Below, in pieces: positions 1-8,573 of a DNA stretch of 32,262 bases. Location of the stretch: assembly GCA_900315595.1 (NCBI GenBank), contig OMZQ01000037.1, positions 1 to 32,262 of the forward strand, in the 5' to 3' direction. The notes below the pieces were generated by a model that worked only from the letters and a program-made list of their open reading frames with translations, was not told where the DNA came from and searched no databases. The DNA comes from an uncultured Eubacteriales bacterium (GTDB lineage Bacteria > Bacillota > Clostridia > Oscillospirales > Oscillospiraceae). Position 1 is the stretch's first letter; each line of letters begins with the position of its first letter. The position numbers were made by a program, and so were the translations under genes.

Positions 1-106
1 GATTTCTCGACAATTTCAAGTATAACATGTGGAGTTCCGTGGCGCTTTATTTTTTCACGCTTTTTGCCCTTTCCTACCCACACTTATTAGGGAAGAGCCA
101 AAATTT

Positions 107-115
107 TGCTATAAA
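107..115 (+). promoter_or_regulatory. possible extended -10 promoter element
   Basis: TGC followed by TATAAA (110-115) fits an extended -10 element, 32 bases upstream of the first gene's start. No good -35 is seen at the normal distance, so the call is weak. The real promoter could also lie upstream of the window. Confidence 0.3.
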
Positions 116-147
116 GAAACTATCAGAGGATACGGAGGTGTTCCCGG

Positions 148-933
148 TTGAAGAAAAAACTCTTCTGTCTGTTCAGCGCGATCCTGATCGTGCTGTGTCT
201 GGCAGCGCCCGTCCACGCCGAGAATGCAATGGGCACCGGCGGCTATCATCCGCCGATGGTGACGATTATCACCCTGAACGGTCCCAGAGACCTCCAGCTT
301 ACCATGCGGCTGCATCTGCGCGACGGCAGAGTGATCCCCGTCAAGATGGAGAAAAAGACCCGGGGCTGGGAGCAGCAGTACCGGATCTACCGGGAGGACA
401 TCTACGCCGCGAAGAACTGGTACGGCAACGCGTATGACCTCCTGGACGCGGAGCTCGTTCTGATTTCCGGCGGCAAGGAGCGGGTCATCCCGCTGGAGCA
501 GACGCTCACGGATCAGATGACGATGGACGACGTGCTGATGCTGAACGTCAGGAAGGGCAGTCTCAGCCTTGGCGCGCCTGCCTGGCGCGTGCCCCTGCTG
601 GCCCTGATGCGGGTGCTGATCGCCGTCGGGCTGGAGCTGCTCGTATTCCGGCTCCGGGGCTATGTGCTGCTGCATACCCACGTCACGATGGCAATCATCA
701 GCGCCGTGACCTTCGGGCTGCTGTCTGTGTTTACGGCAAACTGGCTGAACTACGACTCCAGATCCGAGGGAATCTTCTGTATCTTCCTTTTGGTCATTCT
801 GGTGGCGCAGATCCTCGCCGGAATCATCTTTACCGAGGAAGACACCAGGGATCGAACCCTTTCCACCCTGGTCATGGCGGACGCTGCCGCTTCCGTGGCG
901 ACGGTCCTCGCGCTGACCTTCCTGCCGGTGTAG
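148..933 (+). CDS. secreted/membrane protein of unknown function
   Basis: A 261-residue protein starting at TTG, chosen because GGAGG lies about 9 bases upstream and the protein then opens with a clean signal peptide: a KKK start, a hydrophobic core at about residues 5-19, and a likely cut after VHA at about residue 24. Residues 25-145 form a polar, extracytoplasmic domain rich in beta-type sequence (LTMRLHLRDGRVIPV). Three or four membrane helices follow, at about 149-170, 174-192, 207-232 and 240-260. I do not recognise the family. The layout (exported domain followed by a C-terminal helix bundle) suggests a membrane-anchored sensory or assembly factor, but nothing in the sequence gives a reaction. 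It appears monocistronic, as the next gene has its own promoter. Confidence 0.75.
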   Translation: MKKKLFCLFSAILIVLCLAAPVHAENAMGTGGYHPPMVTIITLNGPRDLQLTMRLHLRDGRVIPVKMEKKTRGWEQQYRIYREDIYAAKNWYGNAYDLLDAELVLISGGKERVIPLEQTLTDQMTMDDVLMLNVRKGSLSLGAPAWRVPLLALMRVLIAVGLELLVFRLRGYVLLHTHVTMAIISAVTFGLLSVFTANWLNYDSRSEGIFCIFLLVILVAQILAGIIFTEEDTRDRTLSTLVMADAAASVATVLALTFLPV

Positions 934-1031
934 CGCCGGGCGTCCGAATCAAATGCAATCAGCCGGAGGCTGACTCCCCGTACCCGGGCGAGCTCGGCCT
1001 CCGGCCTTCGTCTGTGCTGCGGTTATCGTTC

Positions 1032-1129
1032 GTAACTGTTCAGCCCAGGCCGCCGCGCTGTCTGCCGCCCGGTGGGACGGCGGCCAGAGGTCTGGCCGCC
1101 CTACGCAGGAGGGAGAGCTGAACAGTTAC
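1032..1129. repeat. 98-bp element with 13-bp perfect inverted ends and GCGGCC palindromes
   Basis: GTAACTGTTCAGC at 1032-1044 is matched exactly by its reverse complement at 1117-1129. The interior (1047-1106) holds the GCGGCC-type palindromes found elsewhere in the window. Its left half shares a 24-nt exact string with 28466-28489, and its right half is repeated in reverse complement at 31909-31950. The 934-1297 gap otherwise holds only short GC-rich hairpins at about 960-1010 and the promoter at 1169. No open frame there looks coding. Confidence 0.7.
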
Positions 1130-1168
1130 ATCGCTCAAACAGCCGCAGGAGCTTCATGATTCGCGGAC

Positions 1169-1197
1169 TTGACAAACGGGCGGGGCGGACTTATAAT
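1169..1197 (+). promoter_or_regulatory. consensus sigma-A promoter for the YitT-family gene
   Basis: TTGACA (1169-1174), a 17-base spacer and TATAAT (1192-1197) match both consensus hexamers perfectly. Transcription should begin near 1204, giving an untranslated leader of about 95 bases before the TTG start at 1298. An in-frame TTG at 1169 belongs to the -35 box, so it cannot be the start codon. Confidence 0.9.
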
Positions 1198-1297
1198 AAA
1201 AAATCGCTTGAGCCGGACCCGCGCCCCGGATTCCCGCAGACGCAGGTCCCGCCACTCGTTTCCCGGTCGTTTCCGGAAAAGAAAGAGGCGTTTTTAC

Positions 1298-2152
1298 TTG
1301 AAGAAAAAGGTATTGAAGGTTTTGCAGATCCTGTTCGGCAATTTTGTCCTCTCGATCTGCGCGTCGCATTTCATCGTGCCCGGCGGCGTCATCTCCGGCG
1401 GCATCACCGGTCTTTCTCTGGCCGGACACTCCATTTTCGCCAACGTCCCGCTGGACGTCTTCATCTGGGGCTTCAGCATGCTGTTCCTGCTGATCGGCCT
1501 GATCTTCCTGGGCAAGGAGTTCTTCTTCTCCACCCTGCTCTCCTCCGTGGCCTACCCGCTGTTCTTCTCTCTGATGACCCGCGTGGGCCGGGCCTATCTG
1601 CCGCTGACGGACGACATCGTGCTGAACATGGTCTACGCCGGCCTCACCTTCGGCCTGGGCGTCGGCATCGTCGTCCGGACCGGGGCCTCCACCGGCGGAG
1701 CGGACGTCTTTGCCATGATCCTCAATAAAAAATTCGGTCTTCCCGTCTCCCCGCTGGTCTACGTGACCGAGGCGCTGATCCTCCTGTCGCAGATCCCCTT
1801 CTTCTCCGCCGAGAAGATCCTCTACGGCCTGCTGATGGTCCTGATCTACTCGATCACGATGGAAAAGACGCTGATCTTCGGCACGGGAAAGATCCAGATC
1901 ATGATCTACTCCAAGGAGCACGAGGCCATCAACGCCATGATCCTGAAAAACATGAATCGCGGCAGCACCATGTTCCACGTCCAGGGCGGCTTCACCGGCG
2001 AGGAGACCGAGGTCGTCTCCACGGTCATCCCCAAGCGCTCCCTGTTCGCCATGCGCGAGCATATCCTTGCCATCGACCCCAAGGCCTTCGTGGTCGTGAC
2101 GCCGATCTCCGAGGTCAACGGCAGAGGCTTCACGATGAACAAGAACGCATAG
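1298..2152 (+). CDS. YitT family membrane protein (DUF161 plus DUF2179)
   Basis: A 284-residue protein starting at TTG, chosen because the upstream frame runs through the promoter and because a GAAAGAGG purine stretch precedes it. The first part (about residues 5-185) carries the membrane helices of the YitT/DUF161 family, with the glycine-rich IVPGGVISGGITGLSLAG near the start and RTGASTGGADVFA in the middle, both typical. The last 80 residues form the cytoplasmic DUF2179 domain (GKIQIMIYSKEHEAINAMI and MREHILAIDPKAFVVVTP). The family is widespread in Firmicutes and has no settled transport substrate. It has its own promoter and a strong terminator, so it appears to be a single-gene unit. 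Confidence 0.92.
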   Translation: MKKKVLKVLQILFGNFVLSICASHFIVPGGVISGGITGLSLAGHSIFANVPLDVFIWGFSMLFLLIGLIFLGKEFFFSTLLSSVAYPLFFSLMTRVGRAYLPLTDDIVLNMVYAGLTFGLGVGIVVRTGASTGGADVFAMILNKKFGLPVSPLVYVTEALILLSQIPFFSAEKILYGLLMVLIYSITMEKTLIFGTGKIQIMIYSKEHEAINAMILKNMNRGSTMFHVQGGFTGEETEVVSTVIPKRSLFAMREHILAIDPKAFVVVTPISEVNGRGFTMNKNA

Positions 2153-2174
2153 CGCTGCGCCCGATCCACAAAAG

Positions 2175-2199
2175 CAGGCTGCTCCGGCGGCCTGTTTTT
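2175..2199 (+). terminator. rho-independent terminator after the YitT gene
   Basis: An 8-bp stem, CAGGCTGC / GCGGCCTG, with a TCCG loop is followed by TTTTT. It lies 22 bases after the stop codon. Confidence 0.88.
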
Positions 2200-2264
2200 C
2201 AGACTGTCAAAGAGTTCCAAATTGGGTTCACCGTTTCTCTCGTTCTCGTTTTTTTGACACGCTG

Positions 2265-2344
2265 CCGTAGGGGACGGGTTCCCCGTCCCGGAGGCACGTC
2301 GGATGGCGTCGCAACGTGCGGGCCGGGAGACCCGGCCCCTACGG
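2265..2344. repeat. GTAGGG-bracketed palindromic repeat
   Basis: The element opens with CCGTAGGGG and closes with CCCCTACGG. Inside are two palindromes, GGGACGGGTTCCCCGTCCC and GGGCCGGGAGACCCGGCCC, separated by a short spacer with ACGT-containing ends. The same bracket, with other palindrome cores, recurs at about 16515-16726, 26298-26377 and 31990-32205. It fills part of the 2153-2634 gap together with two terminator copies and the promoter at 2469. Confidence 0.75.
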
Positions 2345-2365
2345 GCGATCGCGCTGATGCAACGT

Positions 2366-2392
2366 GCAGGCTGCTCCGGCGGCCTGCTTTTT
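2366..2392 (+). terminator. second copy of the CAGGCTGC terminator
   Basis: The same hairpin as at 2175 is repeated with one more base pair: GCAGGCTGC, TCCG loop, GCGGCCTGC, then TTTTT. It lies 191 bases further on, beyond the bracketed repeat, and would insulate the starch locus from read-through. Confidence 0.8.
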
Positions 2393-2468
2393 GCGCGGGC
2401 GCTTGATCAAACCGGGCGATACTTTACAAGGTTTTTAACAATTAACAACAATCTTTTTAAGAAAACGC

Positions 2469-2496
2469 TTGATTTTCGTGTCATTCTGATTATAAT
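2469..2496 (+). promoter_or_regulatory. sigma-A promoter of the starch locus
   Basis: TTGATT (2469-2474), a 16-base spacer and TATAAT (2491-2496). The -35 lies inside an imperfect dyad (GAAAA, 7 bases, TTTTC at 2461-2477) with a central CG, loosely like a LacI-family or CcpA-type site. That operator is a guess, as several consensus positions are missing. The transcript would carry a leader of about 130 bases before the first start codon. Confidence 0.8.
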
Positions 2497-2634
2497 GGTA
2501 TCAGCGGGTGGTATGCCCGCCCGCGAAAAATCTGTTTCCGGTCAGTCCGTCGGCGGCGCAGGACGGAACGCGTCCGATGCGCCGGGCGGGACGACACGGG
2601 AAAGCATTTTTACAATCAGGAAGGAGTCAACACT

Positions 2635-3630
2635 ATGAAGAAGTTAATTGCAATCGCATTGGCCGCACTGATGCTGTTCTCTCTGGCAGCCTGCGCCAAG
2701 ACGGACGACGGCAAAAGCGGCAAGACTGAGCCCGCAAAGCCCCTCGTTGACGAAGCCCACGCCGCATGGGTCGCCCACGGCCAGTATCTGCTTGCCGACG
2801 GCACCGAGAACGGCTGGAACGGCAAGGACACCGCTCTGTACGAGGCTTCCACTCTGACCGCCATCTCGATGGACGACGTCAAGGGCATCAGCGAAGACGT
2901 GTACAAGGCCCTCTCCGCCAAGGAAGTCAAGTATCTGTACAAGATCGACCTGCTCTTCGGCACGAACGACGCCGGCTGGACCACCGACTTTGTGAAGGAC
3001 GGCAAGCTGTACCGTGCCAACGGCTCCTACGCGTTCAAGATCGCGCAGTGCAACGTTGACGTGGACGGCGACAACAAGGTCTACGCCGAGGATCAGTGGA
3101 TCTCCGACCCGAAGACCGCCTACGCCGAGTCCCTGACCCCCGACACGATGTTCATGCCGGTGTGGCAGGAAGAGCCGGATGAGTTCGGTCTGTCCTGGGC
3201 CAGCAACCCCGTCGTGACCGGCGGCGCCGGCCTGTATACCCTCGTGATCGCCCAGTATGCCAACGCTTCGGCCCCCGGTGCGCCGGGCTACGGCATCGCG
3301 CTCGTGCAGAAGGAAGCCAAGGAAGGCATCGCCTATGAGGAAGTCGTGGAGTTCGTTCCCGCCGATCACACCTACGGCATCGTTGGCAGCTTCGAGGGCT
3401 CCAACTGGGAAGACGGCGGTGACGTCGCAATGGAGAGCGCCGGCGACAACGTCTGGACTGGCGAAGTCGAGCTGAAGGCGAACGACGAGTTCAAGGTCCG
3501 TGCGGACGGCAAGTGGGACTACAGCTGGGGCGACGGCGAAAACAACTTCGTCTGCCCGGCCGACGGCACCTACGTTGTGACCATCACCTTCGACGGCGCG
3601 AACGGCTCCGTCACCTTTGAGGCCAAGTAA
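2635..3630 (+). CDS. lipoprotein with carbohydrate-binding-like C-terminal domain
   Basis: A 331-residue lipoprotein: a signal peptide with lipobox LAAC (Cys20), then a short polar linker. Residues about 40-240 form an acidic, aromatic-rich domain. Residues about 246-331 (YGIVGSFEGSNWEDGG to the end, with Trp258, Trp274, Trp294 and Trp298) look like the small beta-sandwich starch-binding domains of the SusE/SusF kind. AAGGAGG precedes the ATG. It directly follows the locus promoter and precedes two starch hydrolases, so a surface starch- or glycan-binding role is likely. That role is inferred from fold and context, since I do not recognise a named orthologue. A long hairpin after its stop may set its message level above that of the enzymes downstream. 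Confidence 0.8.
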   Translation: MKKLIAIALAALMLFSLAACAKTDDGKSGKTEPAKPLVDEAHAAWVAHGQYLLADGTENGWNGKDTALYEASTLTAISMDDVKGISEDVYKALSAKEVKYLYKIDLLFGTNDAGWTTDFVKDGKLYRANGSYAFKIAQCNVDVDGDNKVYAEDQWISDPKTAYAESLTPDTMFMPVWQEEPDEFGLSWASNPVVTGGAGLYTLVIAQYANASAPGAPGYGIALVQKEAKEGIAYEEVVEFVPADHTYGIVGSFEGSNWEDGGDVAMESAGDNVWTGEVELKANDEFKVRADGKWDYSWGDGENNFVCPADGTYVVTITFDGANGSVTFEAK

Positions 3631-3640
3631 TAAGCACAGC

Positions 3641-3686
3641 CAGATCAGCAGGGGGCTTCCGGTTTCGGAGCCCCTCTGCTGATCTG
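3641..3686 (+). terminator. long hairpin after the lipoprotein gene
   Basis: CAGATCAGCAG (3641-3651) pairs perfectly with CTGCTGATCTG (3676-3686), and a GGGGCT/AGCCCC inner stem extends it. Only CGTTTC follows, not a real T run. It may be a leaky terminator or an RNA-stabilising hairpin between the highly expressed binding protein and the amylase. Confidence 0.65.
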
Positions 3687-3771
3687 CGTTTCTGCGGGTC
3701 AATTGCCGTCCGGACGGGACGCGCACCAATACGGCAGAAGAGACTTCTGCGGACAGGATCGGGTAACGAGG

Positions 3772-5757
3772 ATGAAAAAGCTGCTCTGTATCATGCTGGC
3801 GCTGCTGATTGCAGCCGCCCTGACCGGCTGCGGGGACCGCGGCAGCGAAACCACGGATTTTGAGGATACCTACGTGGACGCCCTGCCCGAAAACGCTGCG
3901 GACGGTCTGACGCTGCACGCCTTCAACTGGACCTACCGGGAGATCGAGACCAACCTGGAGGCGATCCGGGACGCCGGGTTCAAGAACGTGCTTACGATGC
4001 CGGTGCAGCAGCCGAAGGGCGGCGGCTCGGCCTGGTGGGCCTTCTACCAGCCGCTGAGCTTCTCCATCGGCGACAGCTCCGCCCTCGGCACGAAGGAGGA
4101 GCTTGTCTCGCTTTGCGCCAAGGCGGAGGAATACGGGATCTGCATCCTGGCGGATATCGTGGTCAACCATATGGCGACCACCGACGACGAGGGCAAGGAG
4201 CCCGACGGCACGCCGACGGTCTCGCCCGCCGTGGAGGCCTATGAGCCGCGCATCTACGCCAACCGCAACGAGGATACGGACGGCACCGGCCTGACCTTCC
4301 ACCACAACAAAAACGCTGCCGGCTCCGGCTCGGAGACGCAGTATTACGCCTACGGCAATCTGCCGGATCTGAACACCGCGAACCCCTACGTGCAGGAGCG
4401 GGTCCTCGCCCTGTTGGAGGAATGCATCGACGCCGGGATCGACGGCTTCCGCTTCGACGCGGCAAAGCACGTGGAGACGGAGGGCGACCCGGACTATCCC
4501 AGCGATTTCTGGGAGAACACCCTGGAGCAGGCCAAGCTCTATTACCGGCAGAAGACCGGGCGGGAGCTCTACGCCTACGGCGAGATCCTGAACGCGCCCG
4601 CCGGACGGAGCCTGGAGCTCTACACCGCGCATATGCGCGTGACGGACGACGGCTACGCCGCCCAGATGAAGAACGCCTTTGCAAAAAAGGACCCCACCGT
4701 GATCCGAAACGCCGCCCTCAAAACGGCGAACGCCGCCCAGCTCATTGCCTGGGTGGAGAGCCACGACGAATACGTTACGACCAACACGCACTATTCCGAC
4801 GTGCGCGTTGCCAAATACTGGTCCGTCATCGCCGCGAAGAAGGGGCTCGGCGGGCTGTATCTGGCCCGCCCCACGGAGGAGCTGACCGTAGGCAAAATCG
4901 GCTCCTACGCCTTTGAAAGCGAATACGTTGCGGTCTCGAACCGCTTCCACAACCGGTTCTACAACGCGGAATCCTATGAATCCACGGCGGGAACCTGTTA
5001 TATCAACGAAAAGATCGGTGACGGCGATCAGGGCGCTCTGATCCTGAACGTCGGTGAAACCGACCCCGAAAAGACCGTGCAGGTGCCCGTTCCGCACCTG
5101 GAAACCGGCAACTACTATGACGCGCTGACCGGAACGAAGGTCCCGGTCCGGGACCATATCGCCTACGTGCAGTTTGAGGCCAACGGCATGGCGATCCTCA
5201 CGCGCACGAAGGAGGTCCATCCGCGGCTGAGCATCTCCGAGCGGGACCGCTCCTTTGTCGGAGACCTGACCGTGACCCTGCGCGTGGACGACTGCGACGA
5301 AGCATACTACTATCTGAACGGAAACGACGCCGACCGCCGGGAGATCCGGGACGAGACCAGGGTTTCCCTGCAGGGGCAGACCGTGGACGGACAGGTCCGG
5401 CTCACCGTCCACATGAAGACCGGCCGAAACGAATGCGAGCGGACCTTCACCTATACCGAGGTGCAGCTCGTTCCGGGCGGATTCAACCTGATCAATTTGA
5501 ATGAAAAATACCTGAACGGAGACTACGAGCTCTATATCTGGAGCTGGGAGCCCGGCCGCTGGAGCAAGGATTACGAGATCCGCGACGGCGTGGTGGTGGT
5601 GGATACGCAGGGCATGGACGGTTTTCTGATCGCCGTCTTTGAAAAGGGCTGCGAGATCACTGACCCCACCCGCTGGGACCCCCGCGTGCTCAAGCAGAGC
5701 GCCGACTTCAAGGGCGAGGACCTTGCGGCGGGCTTCGCGGATCTGTCCGGGTTTTGA
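3772..5757 (+). CDS. alpha-amylase lipoprotein, GH13 (AmyE-like, subfamily 28 type)
   Basis: A 661-residue enzyme predicted to cut internal alpha-1,4 bonds of starch at the cell surface. The start at 3772 gives a proper signal peptide with lipobox LTGC (Cys20); the frame is open further upstream but without a signal. The GH13 regions are complete: DIVVNH (128-133), GFRFDAAKH with nucleophile Asp229, YGEIL with acid/base Glu271, and WVESHD with Asp332. The opening LHAFNWTYREIETNL and the WVESHD form match Bacillus subtilis AmyE, pointing to the same subfamily. After the barrel and its C-domain (to about 478) come about 180 extra residues: a beta-rich domain (about 485-563) and a Trp-rich domain (about 568-640, YIWSWEPGRW), both probably starch-binding modules. 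The pullulanase gene follows 44 bases later. Confidence 0.93.
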   Translation: MKKLLCIMLALLIAAALTGCGDRGSETTDFEDTYVDALPENAADGLTLHAFNWTYREIETNLEAIRDAGFKNVLTMPVQQPKGGGSAWWAFYQPLSFSIGDSSALGTKEELVSLCAKAEEYGICILADIVVNHMATTDDEGKEPDGTPTVSPAVEAYEPRIYANRNEDTDGTGLTFHHNKNAAGSGSETQYYAYGNLPDLNTANPYVQERVLALLEECIDAGIDGFRFDAAKHVETEGDPDYPSDFWENTLEQAKLYYRQKTGRELYAYGEILNAPAGRSLELYTAHMRVTDDGYAAQMKNAFAKKDPTVIRNAALKTANAAQLIAWVESHDEYVTTNTHYSDVRVAKYWSVIAAKKGLGGLYLARPTEELTVGKIGSYAFESEYVAVSNRFHNRFYNAESYESTAGTCYINEKIGDGDQGALILNVGETDPEKTVQVPVPHLETGNYYDALTGTKVPVRDHIAYVQFEANGMAILTRTKEVHPRLSISERDRSFVGDLTVTLRVDDCDEAYYYLNGNDADRREIRDETRVSLQGQTVDGQVRLTVHMKTGRNECERTFTYTEVQLVPGGFNLINLNEKYLNGDYELYIWSWEPGRWSKDYEIRDGVVVVDTQGMDGFLIAVFEKGCEITDPTRWDPRVLKQSADFKGEDLAAGFADLSGF

Positions 5758-5801
5758 TCCATAAGACGCAGACGCGTCTGCCCCGGGAAAGGAGAATTCG
5801 G

Positions 5802-8573
5802 ATGAAATCACGCAGCTTATTCCTTGCGGCCCTTCTGCTGCTCGCGCTGGCGCTTCTGGCCGGCTGCGGCGGCGGAAAGACGGCTGCGGACGAGGGTCCG
5901 GACGACGAGCCGATCGCCCTCCTGCCCGCGGGCAAGGTGATCGATCTGTATACGAAGGACGAGACCGACCACGCGCAGGAGCCTGCGGCCGCCACGGCCA
6001 CCGTGCGCCTGCACTACCGCCGCAACGACGACACCGCCAACGACCGGAGCTGCTACGCGCCGTGGAACGTATGGGCCTGGGACGCGACGAACGGCGGCGA
6101 CGGCGCGGCTTACCCCTTCACGGGCTATGACGACTACGGCGTCTATGCCGATCTGGACCTTGCCGCGATCTCCGGCGGGAAGGGTCTGGACCGGCTCGGC
6201 TTCATCATCCGCACCGACAACTGGTCGAAGGACCCGGACGGCGACCGCTTCATCGAAATCGCAGAGACCTCGCCGGGCGGCATCCAGAACGTCTACGTGC
6301 GGACGACGGAATCCACGGTCTTCGATACCCAGGAAAACGCCTGCAAGTCCATCGTCAGCTACGCGATGCTCCGCAGCGATAAAACGGTCAGCGTCTACTT
6401 CAAGCCCCTCGCGGCGGACTTCAAGCCCTACGCCCCGCGCTTTTCCATGACGCGCAACGGGGAGCCCTACGCGGATTTCACGATGGGAGACTACGACGCC
6501 TCTCTGAAAATGGTAAATCTGGAGCTGAAGGACGCGATCGACCTGAGCGACGTCGTCACGGTCAGCTACCGCTTCGACGCAAGCTGGATCAATCAGGTGA
6601 GTCTGATGATGACAAACTACTTCGACACCGACGAGTTCAACGAAAAATACGCCTATGACGGCGACGATCTGGGCGTGACCTTCGACGACGCGGAGAATCC
6701 CACGGCAACCACCTTCAAGGTCTGGGCGCCGACCAGCACGAAGCTGGTGCTGAATCTCTACCGCAGCGGCGACGATCAGGCCGAGACCGCGCCCTATGCC
6801 TCGCACGAGATGCAGAAGGGCGAAAAGGGCGTCTTCTCCTGCACCGTTGCGGAGGATCTGGACGGGGTCTACTATACCTACACCGTCACGAACGCAAAGG
6901 GAACGAACGAGGTCGTCGATCCCTACGCCAGAAGCGCGGGCGTCAACGGGCGGCGCGGCATGGTCGTGAACTTTGCGCGGCTGAACGCCGGTCTGCCCGG
7001 CTGGGATTCGGACGTCCGGCCCTTCCGGGGGAAGAACGTGGACGCCGTGATCTACGAGGCCCACGTGCGCGATCTGACGATCAGCCCGACCAGCGGCCTC
7101 CCCGAAGCCGTCCGGGGCAAATTCCTCGGCCTTGCGGACGAGTCCGGGACCTATACCGAAAACGGCGTGACCGTCTCCACGGGACTTGCCCATCTCAGGG
7201 AGCTGGGCGTCACCCACGTGCAGCTCCAGCCCTTCTATGACTACTCCTCCGTGGATGAGCGCCGCTCCGGCAGCGAGATGTCCGACGACAACTACAACTG
7301 GGGCTACGACCCGCAGAACTACAACGTCCTCGAGGGCAGCTATTCCACCGACCCCTATGACGGCTACAGCCGCATCCGCGAATGCAAGCAGATGATCCTG
7401 GCGATGCACCGGGCGGGCATCTGCGTCAATATGGACGTGGTCTACAACCACACCGCCAGCTCGGAAAACTCCAACCTCAACCTGCTCGTCCCGTACTACT
7501 ATTACCGCACCAGGGCAAACGGCGCGTTCTACAACGGCTCCGGCTGCGGCAACGAGGTCGCCTCTGAGCGCTTCATGGTGAATAAATTCATCCGCGAATC
7601 CTGCCGCTTCTGGATCGAGGAATACCATCTTTCCGGCTTCCGCTTCGACCTGATGGGTCTGATCGACAACCAGACCATGATCGACGTCTACCGCGACTGC
7701 GTCGCCCTCGATCCGCAGATCATGATCTACGGCGAGCCCTGGACCGGCGGCGCCTCCAAGCTGAAGGCGGGCGTCAGCGATACGCAGCTCCGGGAACAGA
7801 CCACCGTGCAGGAGTCGCTCGCGCAGGACTTTTTCTGCGGGAGCGGCGTCCGGGTCGGCGCGTTCAACGACGTGATCCGCAACGCGATCCGCGGCTCGAA
7901 CAACCCCGGCAAGGGCTACGTCCAGGGCAGCGCCGCAGACGCCTCGCAGGTCGCCATGTGCGTCGCGGGTCTGTTTTCCAGATCTACCGTGAAGACGCAG
8001 GAAATCGACCCCAATCAGGTGCTGAACTACGTATCCTGCCACGATAACTACACCCTCTACGACCAGCTCGTTCAGACCATGCCGGAGGCGCGGCTTGCCG
8101 CGGCCTATACGCAGGCGGACGCCGTCGTCTTCCTCGCCCAGGGCGTTCCCTTCATCCAGGAGGGCGAGGAGTTCATGCGCAGCAAGTACGATCCCGAAAC
8201 CGGGACCTGCGAGGGCAACTCCTACAACGTCGGCGACCGGGTGAACGCCATGGACTACGCGCTGAAGATCAGGCATGCGGACGTCTTCCGCAAGACGCAG
8301 GAGCTGATCGCCTTCCGTCTGGCGCGGCCGGAGCTTCGTCTGGCGACGCGGCAGGAGATCACGGACGCGCTTTCCGAGGTCGAAACGGACGGCGGAAATC
8401 TGCGCTATACCGTCGGCGGCCTGACCGTGATCCACACGGTCTCCGGCATGACGGCGGAGCTGCCCGGCACCTTCCGGGTCCTCTATTCCAACCTCCGCGC
8501 AGCGGGCGAGGAGGCGGACGGCTCGATTACCCTGCTCCCCAACGAGTCCGTCGTATTGGAGGAGGTCCACTGA
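5802..8573 (+). CDS. pulA: type I pullulanase lipoprotein
   Basis: A 923-residue debranching enzyme for alpha-1,6 bonds of starch, glycogen or pullulan. The start at 5802 follows AAAGGAG and gives a signal peptide with lipobox LAGC (Cys22), so it is surface anchored. Order of domains: a CBM41-type domain at about 64-165 (WNVWAWD, DRLGFIIRTDNW), a linker domain, a CBM48 domain at about 292-370 (TTFKVWAPTSTKLVLNLY), then the GH13 barrel. The type I signature YNWGYDP is at 498-504. Catalytic regions are DVVYNH (545-550), GFRFDLMG with nucleophile Asp616, YGEPW with acid/base Glu645, and SCHDN with Asp748. The C-terminal beta domain ends the protein, with no extra anchor. The next gene overlaps its stop by one base (TGATG), showing translational coupling. 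Confidence 0.96.
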   Translation: MKSRSLFLAALLLLALALLAGCGGGKTAADEGPDDEPIALLPAGKVIDLYTKDETDHAQEPAAATATVRLHYRRNDDTANDRSCYAPWNVWAWDATNGGDGAAYPFTGYDDYGVYADLDLAAISGGKGLDRLGFIIRTDNWSKDPDGDRFIEIAETSPGGIQNVYVRTTESTVFDTQENACKSIVSYAMLRSDKTVSVYFKPLAADFKPYAPRFSMTRNGEPYADFTMGDYDASLKMVNLELKDAIDLSDVVTVSYRFDASWINQVSLMMTNYFDTDEFNEKYAYDGDDLGVTFDDAENPTATTFKVWAPTSTKLVLNLYRSGDDQAETAPYASHEMQKGEKGVFSCTVAEDLDGVYYTYTVTNAKGTNEVVDPYARSAGVNGRRGMVVNFARLNAGLPGWDSDVRPFRGKNVDAVIYEAHVRDLTISPTSGLPEAVRGKFLGLADESGTYTENGVTVSTGLAHLRELGVTHVQLQPFYDYSSVDERRSGSEMSDDNYNWGYDPQNYNVLEGSYSTDPYDGYSRIRECKQMILAMHRAGICVNMDVVYNHTASSENSNLNLLVPYYYYRTRANGAFYNGSGCGNEVASERFMVNKFIRESCRFWIEEYHLSGFRFDLMGLIDNQTMIDVYRDCVALDPQIMIYGEPWTGGASKLKAGVSDTQLREQTTVQESLAQDFFCGSGVRVGAFNDVIRNAIRGSNNPGKGYVQGSAADASQVAMCVAGLFSRSTVKTQEIDPNQVLNYVSCHDNYTLYDQLVQTMPEARLAAAYTQADAVVFLAQGVPFIQEGEEFMRSKYDPETGTCEGNSYNVGDRVNAMDYALKIRHADVFRKTQELIAFRLARPELRLATRQEITDALSEVETDGGNLRYTVGGLTVIHTVSGMTAELPGTFRVLYSNLRAAGEEADGSITLLPNESVVLEEVH

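Noticed and set aside
1169..1297. Upstream extension of the YitT gene to TTG at 1169
   Set aside because: That TTG is the first half of the -35 box TTGACA, so it lies upstream of the transcript start.
2461..2477. CcpA (cre) site over the starch promoter
   Set aside because: It shares only the central CG and the A-rich left half with the consensus; the right half does not fit. Kept only as a note on the promoter.
2644..5811. Long open frame of over 1000 codons on the - strand across the lipoprotein and amylase genes
   Set aside because: It is antisense to genes with clear lipoboxes and GH13 motifs. Its translation is low in complexity and rich in Val/Gly/His/Asp, as usual for shadow frames in GC-rich DNA.
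5817..8570. Open frame of over 900 codons on the - strand
   Set aside because: It mirrors the pullulanase gene, has no ribosome site and no family motif.
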